Position numbers and translations under genes: made by a program. A stretch of DNA of 64,000 bases from Corallincola platygyrae (lineage in GTDB: Bacteria; Pseudomonadota; Gammaproteobacteria; Enterobacterales; Neiellaceae), in assembly GCF_039544265.1 (NCBI RefSeq), contig NZ_BAABLI010000008.1:62001-126000 (forward strand), in the 5' to 3' direction. Positions 1 to 8,495 of the stretch are shown in pieces (the stretch's first letter is position 1; every line of letters starts with the position of its first letter). The notes under the pieces were generated by a model, which was not told the DNA's origin, made no database searches, and worked only from the letters and a program-made list of their open reading frames with translations.

Positions 1-152
1 ACGCTAAGTTCTGTGCGCCAGAGCCGACAAGAGACATTGTTATGTTATGGCGTTCAGGTTCAGGAATTGAAAGAACCTGTACACCGCTCTCAGAATTGTG
101 TTCTGAAGTGGTGAAAGAGGTAATGCACAGTTATATTCAGAACGCTGGATAG
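1..152 (+). CDS. oxyR: C-terminal end of a LysR-family regulator, probably OxyR (partial)
   Basis: An open frame enters from the left edge (first whole codon at base 3) and runs 49 codons to TAG at 150-152. Its tail, with APEPTRDIVMLWRSGS near the start, resembles the last 50 residues of OxyR, where a proline-rich step is followed by the final beta strand (PEPRRTIGLVYRPGS in E. coli) and a last helix. OxyR is the peroxide-sensing LysR-type activator of catalase and peroxiredoxin genes. In Vibrio the oxyR gene lies beside mrcA-pilMNOPQ, and mrcA and pilMNOPQ follow here, which supports the call. The DNA-binding domain and the two redox cysteines lie outside the window, so another LysR regulator cannot be excluded. 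Confidence 0.6.
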   Translation, partial: AKFCAPEPTRDIVMLWRSGSGIERTCTPLSELCSEVVKEVMHSYIQNAG

Positions 153-187
153 GCCAATTAGTCAGGCAACAGGACAGGGAGGATGCG

Positions 188-481
188 ATGATCTCGCATG
201 ATGACCGAAGAAATTTCTACCGAATGATGGTGAATGCGGAAGTCACGCTAATTCAAGTAGCAACTGATGCACGTTACGAGGGTACTTGTATCAACCTCAG
301 TGCTACTGGGATGGCGGTATCGGTGGAAGAGGAAATCGAAGCAGATATCGAGCTTGAAGTACGTTTGGAAGCGGCAGATCAAATGGTGCCGGCGCTCAAT
401 GCAAATACAAAAGTAATTCGCTGCACACCACAGGGTGATGGCAGCTACTTACTTGGACTGGAGATCCTCGACGTTACCTAA
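188..481 (+). CDS. Small PilZ-domain protein
   Basis: 97 residues, a single PilZ domain. The two c-di-GMP contact motifs are visible: an RxxxR pair in RRNFYR near residue 7-12 and the D/NxSxxG motif as NLSATG near residue 36. Nothing else is present, so it is a stand-alone c-di-GMP receptor or adaptor in the cytoplasm. The start has a good Shine-Dalgarno sequence (GGGAGG, six bases upstream). It lies 66 bases before a diguanylate-cyclase response regulator on the same strand, and an HD-GYP phosphodiesterase-type protein and the pil operon follow nearby, so a role in pilus or surface behaviour is a reasonable inference. The partner protein cannot be read from sequence. Confidence 0.85.
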   Translation: MISHDDRRNFYRMMVNAEVTLIQVATDARYEGTCINLSATGMAVSVEEEIEADIELEVRLEAADQMVPALNANTKVIRCTPQGDGSYLLGLEILDVT

Positions 482-547
482 CCGAGACGGGCTCCAAATT
501 CTGCGTTAACAACTAACGTGGATAACAACCTGGAGAAATAAACGGGT

Positions 548-1792
548 ATGGAGCGGATCCTAGTAGTAGAAGATAGCCCCATGGTGTTGAAGATCATTCG
601 TCATTTGATCTCTCAGGGGCTAGATGTAGAAGTTGTTACACGCACGGATCTGGCAGGTTGCGGAGAAGAGTTGGCTGAAAGTGGCGAGTTCTTTGCTGCT
701 GTGGTCGATCTTAACCTGCCCGACGCCACCAATGGTGAAGTGGTTGAGTTTGTGCTCGATCACGGCATTCCTACCATAGTATTGACCGGCAGTTATGATG
801 ACGAACGCCGAGAACGCCTTCTTAATATGGGTGTGGTGGACTATGTGGTTAAAGAAAGCCGACATAGCTATGAGTATGTCGTCAAGCTACTGAAAAGACT
901 GCAAAAAAACCGCCATATCAAAGTCCTGATTGCTGATGATTCCGGAACCACGCGGCGCTTTATCCGTGGTTTGCTGGAACAGCACCTTTATCAGGTGATT
1001 GAAGCCGGACATGGTAAAGAAGCAATCGCTCAGCTGGCCAAGCACCCAGATACCAGCATTTTGATCACCGATTACGCCATGCCGGAGATGGATGGTTTTG
1101 AGTTGGTTAAGCATGTGCGTAATGAAAAAGACAAACATGAGCTGGTGATCATCGGTTTGTCCTCTACTGAGAGCGGCGCGCTATCTGCTAAATTTATTAA
1201 GAACGGTGCCAATGATTTCCTCAAGAAGCCGTTCTTCCATGAAGAGTTTCACTGTCGTTTGATGCACAACCTGGAAGAAATGGAGTTGATCCAGGCGATC
1301 CAGGATGCGGCAAATCGCGATTATCTAACGCAGCTATATAATCGTCGCTACTTGTTTAATGAAGGTTGTCAGTTGCATGAGCAGGCTGTTTCGAAAGGGC
1401 AGCAGCTTGCACTGGTGATGCTGGATATTGATCACTTTAAGCAGCTCAATGATACCTACGGCCATGAAGCAGGTGACGAAGTATTGAGGCAGCTCGCTGG
1501 CAAGATGTTGCAATCTTTCCCTCGCTTCTTGTGTGCCCGGATGGGAGGCGAAGAGTTCTGTATCTTGATGCCTGGTCTCACCAACGATCAGGCTAACCAG
1601 CTTGTGGAGGGGTTCAGGCTGATGGTCTCCCAGCAACCCTTTATGTATGGCGAGACAGAATTGCCTGTGACATTCAGTGCTGGTGTTACTAATCACATCG
1701 GTGAGGACCTTGATTCTATGTATCAAGGTGTGGACGAGTACCTCTATCGTGCCAAGGAAGCGGGGCGTAATTTCGTTATTGCTGACGACTGA
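548..1792 (+). CDS. Response regulator with two receiver domains and a GGDEF domain
   Basis: 414 residues. First receiver domain about 1-120 with phospho-acceptor Asp54 (VVDLNLPD); second receiver about 124-240 with Asp175 (LITDYAMPEMDG); diguanylate cyclase domain about 255-412 with the active-site loop GGEEF at 333-337. This is the REC-REC-GGDEF layout of PleD/WspR-type cyclases that make c-di-GMP when phosphorylated. The usual inhibitory RxxD site that should sit just before the GGEEF loop is absent (FPRF is found in its place), so product inhibition through that site is not expected. It follows the PilZ gene with 66 bases between and ends at a strong shared terminator. The cognate kinase is not in the window. 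Confidence 0.9.
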   Translation: MERILVVEDSPMVLKIIRHLISQGLDVEVVTRTDLAGCGEELAESGEFFAAVVDLNLPDATNGEVVEFVLDHGIPTIVLTGSYDDERRERLLNMGVVDYVVKESRHSYEYVVKLLKRLQKNRHIKVLIADDSGTTRRFIRGLLEQHLYQVIEAGHGKEAIAQLAKHPDTSILITDYAMPEMDGFELVKHVRNEKDKHELVIIGLSSTESGALSAKFIKNGANDFLKKPFFHEEFHCRLMHNLEEMELIQAIQDAANRDYLTQLYNRRYLFNEGCQLHEQAVSKGQQLALVMLDIDHFKQLNDTYGHEAGDEVLRQLAGKMLQSFPRFLCARMGGEEFCILMPGLTNDQANQLVEGFRLMVSQQPFMYGETELPVTFSAGVTNHIGEDLDSMYQGVDEYLYRAKEAGRNFVIADD

Positions 1793-1808
1793 CGGTTTTT
1801 GTAGTTGT

Positions 1809-1849
1809 AAAAAAGGGCGCCCTAGTGAATCACCAGGACGCCCTTTTTT
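1809..1849. terminator. Bidirectional intrinsic terminator
   Basis: Stem AAAAAGGGCG-CCCT pairing with AGGA-CGCCCTTTTT (one mismatch) with A- and T-tracts on both sides. It sits between the converging GGDEF regulator (+) and ammonium transporter (-) genes and can serve both. Confidence 0.85.
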
Positions 1850-1865
1850 GATCTACACCAGCGTG

Positions 1866-3083
1866 TTAGGGCAATTCGTTATTGATCGCTTTAATCTTGT
1901 GGATCGCAAGGTCAGCACCCTTGTACTCGTCTTCTTCGCTTAGGCGAATACCGATCAGGGCCTTAACCAAGCCATAGATGGCAAAACCACCAACCAGCGC
2001 GATGGTGGCACCCACCAAAGAGCCAATCAACTGACTCATAAAGGTCACACCGCCGAGGCCACCAAGGGCTTCCAAGCCAAAGATGCCGGCAGCAATACCG
2101 CCCCATACACCACAAAGACCGTGAAGTGGCCATACACCCAGTACATCATCAATTTCTGGGCGTTTATTCTGCAGGTAGGTAAATACGATGATAAACAGTG
2201 CACCCGCGACGACACCCACCACAAGTGCGCCAATTGGATGCATCAGATCTGAACCCGCACAGACGGCAACAAGGCCTGCTAACGGGCCATTGTGAATAAA
2301 CCCTGGATCGTTTTTACCAAACAGCATCGCAACAACGATTCCACCCACCATCGCCATTAGAGAGTTGAGTGCGACCAGGCCAGAAATGCCAGTCAGTTGT
2401 TGCGCTGACATTACATTAAATCCGAACCAACCGACGGTCAGGACCCATGCGCCAAGGGCCAGCATAGGAATGTTTGAAGGCGCGAAACCAACAACCGTAC
2501 CCCCTTTGACGCGGCCTTTACGGGTGCCGAGCAGTATGATTGCGGCCAGTGCGATCCAACCACCTACACCATGCACAACAACAGAGCCAGCAAAGTCATG
2601 GAACTCAGCCCCAAAGCTTTCCGCCAACCAGCTTTGGAAGCCAAAATTACCGTTCCAGATCATACCTTCGAAACTTGGATATAGCAGAGCAACGCAGAGT
2701 AGCGAAGCAAGGAGCATGGGATAGAAGCGTGCGCGCTCGGCAACACCGCCACTAACAATGGCCGGGATCGCGGCTGCAAAGGTCAGTAAGAAAAAGAATT
2801 TGACCAGCTGGTAGCCATTGTCGGCTGCCAGTGTGCTGGCACCACTGAAAAAGTGTTCTCCATAAGCCAGCCAGTAACCAATAAAAAAGTATCCCAGTGT
2901 TGAGACGCCAAAATCGGTAATGATTTTAACTAAAGCGTTGACCTGGTTTTTTTCTCGAACTGTGCCGACTTCCAGAAAGGCAAAGCCTGCGTGCATCGCC
3001 AGTACCATAATGGCACCGCCGAGAATGAAAAGGGTGTCTGCGCTTTGTAGCAGGGTCTCTACTGCGCTGTTGATATCTTCCAC
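1866..3083 (-). CDS. amtB: Ammonium transporter (Amt family)
   Basis: 405 residues, about eleven hydrophobic segments, no cleavable signal peptide. The family signature is seen as DFAGSVVVHGVGG near residue 165, and the second pore histidine lies in PLHGLCGVWGG near residue 318. Amt proteins conduct ammonium/ammonia through the inner membrane. The start is a GTG at 3083 with a strong GGAGGAG four bases upstream; there is no alternative nearby. Unlike the common glnK-amtB arrangement, no PII protein gene is adjacent: the next gene upstream is an HD-GYP protein. A sigma-54-like promoter and NtrC-like dyads upstream suggest nitrogen control. The C-terminal tail is charged and cytoplasmic, as needed for PII binding. 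Confidence 0.95.
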   Translation of the reverse strand: MEDINSAVETLLQSADTLFILGGAIMVLAMHAGFAFLEVGTVREKNQVNALVKIITDFGVSTLGYFFIGYWLAYGEHFFSGASTLAADNGYQLVKFFFLLTFAAAIPAIVSGGVAERARFYPMLLASLLCVALLYPSFEGMIWNGNFGFQSWLAESFGAEFHDFAGSVVVHGVGGWIALAAIILLGTRKGRVKGGTVVGFAPSNIPMLALGAWVLTVGWFGFNVMSAQQLTGISGLVALNSLMAMVGGIVVAMLFGKNDPGFIHNGPLAGLVAVCAGSDLMHPIGALVVGVVAGALFIIVFTYLQNKRPEIDDVLGVWPLHGLCGVWGGIAAGIFGLEALGGLGGVTFMSQLIGSLVGATIALVGGFAIYGLVKALIGIRLSEEDEYKGADLAIHKIKAINNELP

Positions 3084-3104
3084 AACTCCTCCAGTGATAA
3101 TTCA

Positions 3105-3141
3105 TGCACCTAAAATGTGCAAAATGCGTCATTTGGGTGCA
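3105..3141 (-). promoter_or_regulatory. Two NtrC-like dyads in the amtB leader
   Basis: TGCACCTAAAATGTGCA (3105-3121) has perfect TGCAC and GTGCA half-sites with the 7-base spacer of the known NtrC operator (TGCACYAAAATGGTGCA). On the minus strand TGCACCCAAATGACGCA (3125-3141) matches that sequence at 14 of 17 positions. They lie 22-58 bases before the amtB start codon, downstream of the sigma-54-like promoter rather than upstream, which is unusual. NtrC binding is inferred, not shown. Confidence 0.45.
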
Positions 3142-3265
3142 AAAACTGCACACCATGCATGCACAAGGTATGGGCATTAGCTTCTTGGTTTACTTTTTAT
3201 TGTTATTATTCAGGTTGTTATCTGTTAATTATTTGGGTGGATATTGCGTATCAGAGGACTCGCAA

Positions 3266-3289
3266 CATGCACCTCAATGGAGGTGCATG
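3266..3289. repeat. Perfect 10-base inverted repeat with 4-base loop
   Basis: Arms CATGCACCTC (3266-3275) and GAGGTGCATG (3280-3289) flank AATG. It carries TGCACC/GGTGCA half-sites like the nearby NtrC-like dyads but with a spacer three bases longer. Its right arm overlaps the -12 box of the sigma-54-like amtB promoter. No T-tract follows on either strand, so a terminator is less likely than an operator. Confidence 0.6.
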
Positions 3290-3299
3290 AAATGTGCCA
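3284..3299 (-). promoter_or_regulatory. Sigma-54-like promoter directed towards amtB
   Basis: On the minus strand TGGCACATTTCATGCA matches the -24/-12 consensus TGGCAC-N5-TTGCA except for one base; GG and GC are exactly 12 bases apart. The predicted start near 3273 would leave a leader of about 190 bases before amtB, longer than usual. No small gene is evident in that leader. Confidence 0.55.
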
Positions 3300-3325
3300 T
3301 TGCGCTTGAAAGGAAAACTGAGGGG

Positions 3326-4516
3326 TTAGAAATACTTCTGAATATCTAGTTTGTGGGCTTCTGGCTTTTCACAAGAAGCGATTTTATCGTTGCATTTGGG
3401 ATCGGCCAGGTCAATAAACTCGACGTCGATATGGCGCTGGTATTTAGTATGATAAAACACTTTAACTTTCGGTTTGGTTAACTCTTTTTCATTGGATTCA
3501 ATAACGATGCCGAGTTTTTCGCTTTCGAGTTTCACCAGTGTTCCGACAGGATAAATACTCATGCATCGAATGAATTCAAGCACCAGGTCTGAATCAAGCT
3601 GGTCAGGGCACAGGCCTTTTAAAATGCCCAAGGCGGCGTTCGGAACCATGCCTCGTTTGTAGCAACGGTCAGCAGTTAGCGCGTCGTAGATATCGACGAT
3701 CGATACCATACGACCATATTTGCTTATCTTTGCTGAACTCAATTTGTATGGATACCCCTGCCCATTCAACTTCTCGTGGTGTTGGATGATCACTTCCATG
3801 GTTAGTTTGGGGATTGCTACTCCGCTCTCCAGCACCACATCACGACTGAACACAACATGGCTCTTCATCAAATCGAATTCTTCCGGCGTCAGTTTGCCAG
3901 GTTTGTGAAGTACTTCTTCTGGGATCCGGATCTTGCCAAGGTCGTGCAGCAAGGCTCCCAAGCAGATCTCATCGGTAACCTTTCGGTCCAGTCTGAGGTG
4001 CTTGGCGAACACTGCCATCAAAATAGATACATTGATCGAGTGCTCGAGCAGGTATGAATCTTTTTCGCGGATGCGAGTGAGGCAAAGCAGTGCATCTTGG
4101 TTTCTAAACACCGAGTCGATAAATGAATCAGTAAGCTCTGCCATTGGCTTAATTTCAATGGGCTTGCCTGATGCTATGTCATCGAGTGCTTTTTGCTGTA
4201 AAGAGCGGGCTTCGCTGTAGAGTTTCTGAGCCTTGACCATCTCCTCTGAGAAGGTTGTGCTCGCGTGCTGATCAGGCTTTTTTGTGGCGGTTTGTTGAGA
4301 CTGTTCCTGTGAAGCGGGTTCTGAAACTATGTCGTCCCCTTTATCGGTATCAATGACAACTTCCAACACGCCTTTTGCGCGCATCAACTCTATAACCCGT
4401 TCGCTGGGGACCCTGCCTGCTTTTTTGATGTTGTGATGTTTTCCGCCAGCTTGCTTAGCAATACTGTCGACATACATGCCTGGGCAGAGGGAGTCTATTG
4501 GGATGTTTTTCAGCAT
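3326..4516 (-). CDS. HD-GYP domain protein with N-terminal DUF3391
   Basis: 396 residues. N-terminal DUF3391-like region (about 1-60), a charged linker, then an HD-GYP domain: HD pair at 191-192 (LLHDLGK), and the extended signature HHEKLNGQGYP at 246-256 with downstream DIYDAL. HD-GYP proteins of this type hydrolyse c-di-GMP to pGpG or GMP in the cytoplasm using a two- or three-metal site. Together with the PilZ protein and GGDEF regulator to the left it completes a synthesis-sensing-breakdown set beside the type IV pilus operon. The start ATG at 4516 gives the family N-terminus. An inverted repeat lies about 75 bases upstream. Catalytic residues look intact; substrate is inferred from family. 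Confidence 0.88.
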   Translation of the reverse strand: MLKNIPIDSLCPGMYVDSIAKQAGGKHHNIKKAGRVPSERVIELMRAKGVLEVVIDTDKGDDIVSEPASQEQSQQTATKKPDQHASTTFSEEMVKAQKLYSEARSLQQKALDDIASGKPIEIKPMAELTDSFIDSVFRNQDALLCLTRIREKDSYLLEHSINVSILMAVFAKHLRLDRKVTDEICLGALLHDLGKIRIPEEVLHKPGKLTPEEFDLMKSHVVFSRDVVLESGVAIPKLTMEVIIQHHEKLNGQGYPYKLSSAKISKYGRMVSIVDIYDALTADRCYKRGMVPNAALGILKGLCPDQLDSDLVLEFIRCMSIYPVGTLVKLESEKLGIVIESNEKELTKPKVKVFYHTKYQRHIDVEFIDLADPKCNDKIASCEKPEAHKLDIQKYF

Positions 4517-4570
4517 CTAACTACAGGGCAAGCCAACTGTGACTGGGAACTTAACTGGATTTTAACGTAA

Positions 4571-4611
4571 GCATGCGGAGCGATATACCTAGGTGATCAC
4601 ACTCCGCATGC
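4571..4611. repeat. Inverted repeat upstream of the HD-GYP gene
   Basis: Perfect 10-base arms GCATGCGGAG (4571-4580) and CTCCGCATGC (4602-4611) around a 21-base loop. The loop itself contains the small palindromes CCTAGG and TGATCA. It sits between the end of mrcA and the start of the HD-GYP gene, both on the minus strand. No T-tract follows, so it may be an operator or a weak terminator. Confidence 0.5.
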
Positions 4612-4647
4612 AAGGCTGGGCCTAAGATTGTAAATAGAGAATTACTG

Positions 4648-7215
4648 TTAGAACAGTTCCTCTTCCGCCTGCTCACCTTCTGGTCGCTCAATGTCAAAAG
4701 GTGAGTCCGGTGTAAGTTCAACGTAGTTTGTTGGTTCAGTGCCCTTGATGAAGTATTCGAAACGACTGGTGTGGTCTGCCCTTCTTGCCAGCTTGCCTGA
4801 GTCTCTGTCGATTCTGACACTGACAATATTCTGAGGCACAGGGAGAGGGCTTGAAGGCACACCATCAAGTGCGACCTTCATAAATTTATTCCAGGCTGGC
4901 AGGGCTGTTTTGGCGCCAAACTCTTTGCCTGTGATCTGATCTGCGCCCAGGTTAGCGTTTCTAGATGCTGCCCCCAGGTTACGTTGGTGATCGTCGAACC
5001 CTATCCATGAAGTGGCCACTAATTGGCTGTTATATCCAGAAAACCAAGCATCTTTCGCTTCATTGGTGGTTCCGGTTTTACCTGCGATATCACGTCGCTT
5101 CAGTTGCCTAGCAGCGCGCCAGCCGGTGCCGTTCCAGCCAGTCCCGTCACGCCAACTGCCGCCACCCCAGATGGCACTATTTAGGGCTTGGGTTACCAAG
5201 AAAGCATTTTGTTCAGTGATTACTCTGGGCGCCAATGAGGCCTGCTCAACCGGCGTTGCGGGTGTCAAAGGGAACTGATCACTATCCGCTTCTACACCAG
5301 AGTGTTGTTCACAGCGGTTGCAGGCTATTTTGGGGCTTGCTTCATAGATGATGTTTCCCTGTGGATCTTCAATCCGCTCGAGCAAAAACGGTTCAACCAA
5401 AAAACCACCATTTGCAAATGTAGCGAAGGCAGTTGCCACTTCCATAGGAGTTAATGAAGCGGAACCAAGTGCCAGCGATTCGTTTCTTGGCAGCTCGCTG
5501 ATATCAAAGCCAAAACGTGTCAGATAACGGCGTATATCGTTCAAGCCCACTGCGCGGAGCAGACGTACTGAAATAACGTTCTTGGACTTAGCCAGCGCCA
5601 TACGGAGTCGGGTTGGGCCTTCATACACTGGTGGTGAATTTTTCGGACGCCATGCAGTACCCTGACGAGAATCCCACTGATTAATCGGGGCATCATTAAT
5701 GATACTGCCAAGGGTAAAATCCTGATCTAATGCCGCTGAATAGATGAAAGGTTTGATGTTGGAGCCAACTTGGCGTTTCGCCTGTGTCACTCGGTTGTAC
5801 TGGCTAAATTGATAGTTGAATCCCCCTACCAATGCCCGGATGCCACCGTCTTCAGGATCCAGCGCGACCAGAGCTGCATTAGCTTCGGGCACCTGTGCTA
5901 GAGAGAGCTCTCCGCCCTCAGATGTCCGTACCCACACTTGATCACCAGGTGATAGGATCTCTGCAGTGGTTTTGGGGGCTGGGCCTTGGCGTTCGTCACT
6001 GATGTAAGGGCGGGCCCAGTGCATACCTTCCCATTGCATTTCGCCTTGAAGTCCACCTTTTACGGCGATAGTTGCAGTTTGCTCTGTGGTTGATAATACG
6101 ACAGCAGGTAGCAGATCGCCTACGGCGGAAACGTCATCCAGATATTCGAAAATTCTATCGGTTGCCCATCCTTCTCCGGATTCTTCGGCAAGGCCCTGCT
6201 CATCTGTCGAAGGTTGCAGTTTCGCATTTGAGCCGTCATTCCAAAGTTGCTTCACTGCGCCGCGGTAGCCGTGACGAGTGTCGTAATTAAACAAATTGGT
6301 GACCACTGCTTTTTCTGCGGCGCGTTGGAATTCGCTATTTACCGTAGTGTAGACGTTGTAACCACCGGTATAGGCTTCCTCCTCACCAAGTAAATCTACT
6401 ATCTGCTGGCGAATCATTTCAGAAAGGTAAGGGGCGTAAATGCCAACCTGAGGCCCATGATATTTGCCTGTGATTGGTGCCGCGTCAGCTTCAGCAAAAG
6501 TAGCTTGGTCAATCGCACCAACCTCCAACATTCGCCTCAATACATGATGGCGGCGGTCTTTTGCTCTCTCTGGAGAACGAATAGGATTTAGCAACGAGGG
6601 GGCTTTTGGCAATCCGGCTATTACAGCCATTTGCGCCAAAGTTAATTCGTCTACTGATTTTCCATAATAAACTTCTGCCGCTGCTCCAACTCCGTGCGCG
6701 CGATAACCTAATGGGATCTTATTTAAATAAAGTTCGAGGATCTCATCTTTGGTTAAAAGTTGTTCAATATGCCAAGCGAGGAATATTTCTTTTATTTTCC
6801 TCATGTAGGTTTTTTCGCGAGACAGGAAAAAGTTTCGGGCAACCTGCATTGTAATAGTACTTGCGCCCTGCCTTTTTTCACCTGTCATTACTAGAGTGGT
6901 AAAAGCACGTGCAATGCCTATAACATCGATACCTGGGTGGTCGTAAAATCGCCAATCCTCAGTTGCCAGAAATGCATCCACCATAGAGGTGGGTATTTGA
7001 TCCATCTCCAGCGGAATACGTCTTTTTTCACCAAACTGGGATAATAATTCACCATCTTCGCTATATACCTTCATCGGTGTTTGAAGGCGCATAGTTTTTA
7101 GCGTTTCTACATTTGGTAACTCTGGAGATATATAAAAATAGAGACCAACAACGGCAGTCATGCCTGTTAAAAACGAGGTGATTAAAAAGATCGACAGCCA
7201 CTTAATCCACTTCAC
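4648..7215 (-). CDS. mrcA: Penicillin-binding protein 1A
   Basis: 855 residues, a bifunctional class A peptidoglycan synthase. One N-terminal membrane anchor (about 7-29); glycosyltransferase domain with catalytic Glu86 (ATEDWRFYDHPGID) and the RQGASTITMQ motif at 115-124; transpeptidase domain with SNIK (active Ser485), SKN (544-546) and KTG (712-714). The extra domain between about 315 and 430 is typical of PBP1A. Start is GTG at 7215, giving MKWIKWL, with GGAG about nine bases upstream. It is divergent from pilM with 200 bases between, an arrangement conserved in Vibrio, Pseudomonas and Aeromonas. All catalytic motifs are intact. Confidence 0.96.
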   Translation of the reverse strand: MKWIKWLSIFLITSFLTGMTAVVGLYFYISPELPNVETLKTMRLQTPMKVYSEDGELLSQFGEKRRIPLEMDQIPTSMVDAFLATEDWRFYDHPGIDVIGIARAFTTLVMTGEKRQGASTITMQVARNFFLSREKTYMRKIKEIFLAWHIEQLLTKDEILELYLNKIPLGYRAHGVGAAAEVYYGKSVDELTLAQMAVIAGLPKAPSLLNPIRSPERAKDRRHHVLRRMLEVGAIDQATFAEADAAPITGKYHGPQVGIYAPYLSEMIRQQIVDLLGEEEAYTGGYNVYTTVNSEFQRAAEKAVVTNLFNYDTRHGYRGAVKQLWNDGSNAKLQPSTDEQGLAEESGEGWATDRIFEYLDDVSAVGDLLPAVVLSTTEQTATIAVKGGLQGEMQWEGMHWARPYISDERQGPAPKTTAEILSPGDQVWVRTSEGGELSLAQVPEANAALVALDPEDGGIRALVGGFNYQFSQYNRVTQAKRQVGSNIKPFIYSAALDQDFTLGSIINDAPINQWDSRQGTAWRPKNSPPVYEGPTRLRMALAKSKNVISVRLLRAVGLNDIRRYLTRFGFDISELPRNESLALGSASLTPMEVATAFATFANGGFLVEPFLLERIEDPQGNIIYEASPKIACNRCEQHSGVEADSDQFPLTPATPVEQASLAPRVITEQNAFLVTQALNSAIWGGGSWRDGTGWNGTGWRAARQLKRRDIAGKTGTTNEAKDAWFSGYNSQLVATSWIGFDDHQRNLGAASRNANLGADQITGKEFGAKTALPAWNKFMKVALDGVPSSPLPVPQNIVSVRIDRDSGKLARRADHTSRFEYFIKGTEPTNYVELTPDSPFDIERPEGEQAEEELF

Positions 7216-7415
7216 GGCGGGAAACTCCAGGAAGACTAATTTTCAATTCTGTGATCAGAGAGGCGTAGTATAGGGATCTTCCTCATAAATAACGAATAGT
7301 TTTGAGAAGTCGACAGTTGGATGGCGCCTCGAACTGTTCTATGCTAACAGCCAGCATCAGAAAAATTAACATAATATCAATCTTTCTATTTATTCAGGGA
7401 GCTTGGCAAAGGGTC

Positions 7416-8495
7416 ATGCTGAAGGGTTTTTTAGAACAGCAAACCCCCCAAATGGTTGGAATAGACATTGGTTCTAATTCAATTAAGGCTGTTTTGTTGT
7501 CAAAAACAGCGGATGGTTACAGGCTAGATGGCGTTGCTCAAATGCCTGTACCGAAAGGGGCGGTTGTAGATCACGAGATTCAAGACATTGAAGCTGTAGG
7601 CGGTGTTATCAAAACGTTAAGGAAACGCTTTGATCGTAAAGTCCGCCTTGCAGCTGCAGCTGTTAGTGGATCTTCAGTGATGACAAAAGTGATCTTCATG
7701 GATGCTGCTTTGTCAGACAGTGAAATGGAAGAGCAGATCCGCATTGAAGCGGATAACCTTATTCCTTATGCGCTCGATGAAGTGAGCCTGGATTTCGAAA
7801 CCATCGGACCAAATAGAGCCGACCCCACTAAAGCTGATGTGCTCTTGACAGCTTCCCGAGCTGAAAATGTCGGAGCCCGAGTTTCAGCATTAGAAGAGGG
7901 CAGCTTTGGTGCTAAGGTTATCGATGTCGAGGCGTATGCTCTGGGGCGTAGCGTTGAGCTGATGATTGCTCAACTTGATGGCGCCAGTGATAAGAGTGTC
8001 ACAGCTATCGTAGACATTGGCGCTAATATGACGACGTTTAGTTTTGTCGTCGGTGGTGAAGTGGTTTACACCAGAGAGCAAGCTTTCGGTGGTGAACAGT
8101 TCACTCAATCGCTGATGTCCTATTACGGGATGGAACATGCAGAGGCCGAATCGGCCAAGCTGACCGGCGAATTGCCTCGTAATTATACTTTCGAAGTCCT
8201 CGCTCCTTTCCAAACTTCACTCATTCAACAGCTTCGTAGAACTATTCAGATCTTTTCTACCTCCAGCGGTTACGACAAAGTCGACAATTTGATTTTGGCT
8301 GGTGGTACCGCGCAGTTGGAAGGTATTGTTCAGCTGCTTTCAGATGAGCTCGGAGTGGAGACCGTAATAGCCAATCCATTTGCAGGTATGACGTTAGCGG
8401 ATGAGATTGCACCAGAGGCCATTACCACTGACGCGTCAAAATACGCTGTTGCCTGTGGTTTAGCGTTGAGGAGTTTTAGTCAATGGCACATATAA
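7416..8495 (+). CDS. pilM: Type IV pilus assembly ATPase-fold protein PilM
   Basis: 359 residues from the ATG at 7416; an open frame continues 38 codons further upstream, but that extension is unlike PilM. Start chosen because the family begins a few residues before the GIDIGSNSIK nucleotide-binding strand. PilM has the FtsA/actin-like ATPase fold (IVDIGANMTTF near residue 200; LILAGGTAQLEG near 290) and sits on the cytoplasmic face, where it binds the N-terminus of PilN. First gene of pilMNOPQ; its end overlaps the start of pilN by 13 bases, suggesting translational coupling. Confidence 0.93.
   Translation: MLKGFLEQQTPQMVGIDIGSNSIKAVLLSKTADGYRLDGVAQMPVPKGAVVDHEIQDIEAVGGVIKTLRKRFDRKVRLAAAAVSGSSVMTKVIFMDAALSDSEMEEQIRIEADNLIPYALDEVSLDFETIGPNRADPTKADVLLTASRAENVGARVSALEEGSFGAKVIDVEAYALGRSVELMIAQLDGASDKSVTAIVDIGANMTTFSFVVGGEVVYTREQAFGGEQFTQSLMSYYGMEHAEAESAKLTGELPRNYTFEVLAPFQTSLIQQLRRTIQIFSTSSGYDKVDNLILAGGTAQLEGIVQLLSDELGVETVIANPFAGMTLADEIAPEAITTDASKYAVACGLALRSFSQWHI

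Noticed and set aside
7302..7415. N-terminal extension of the pilM frame
   Set aside because: Hydrophobic and unlike PilM; the family start is at 7416.
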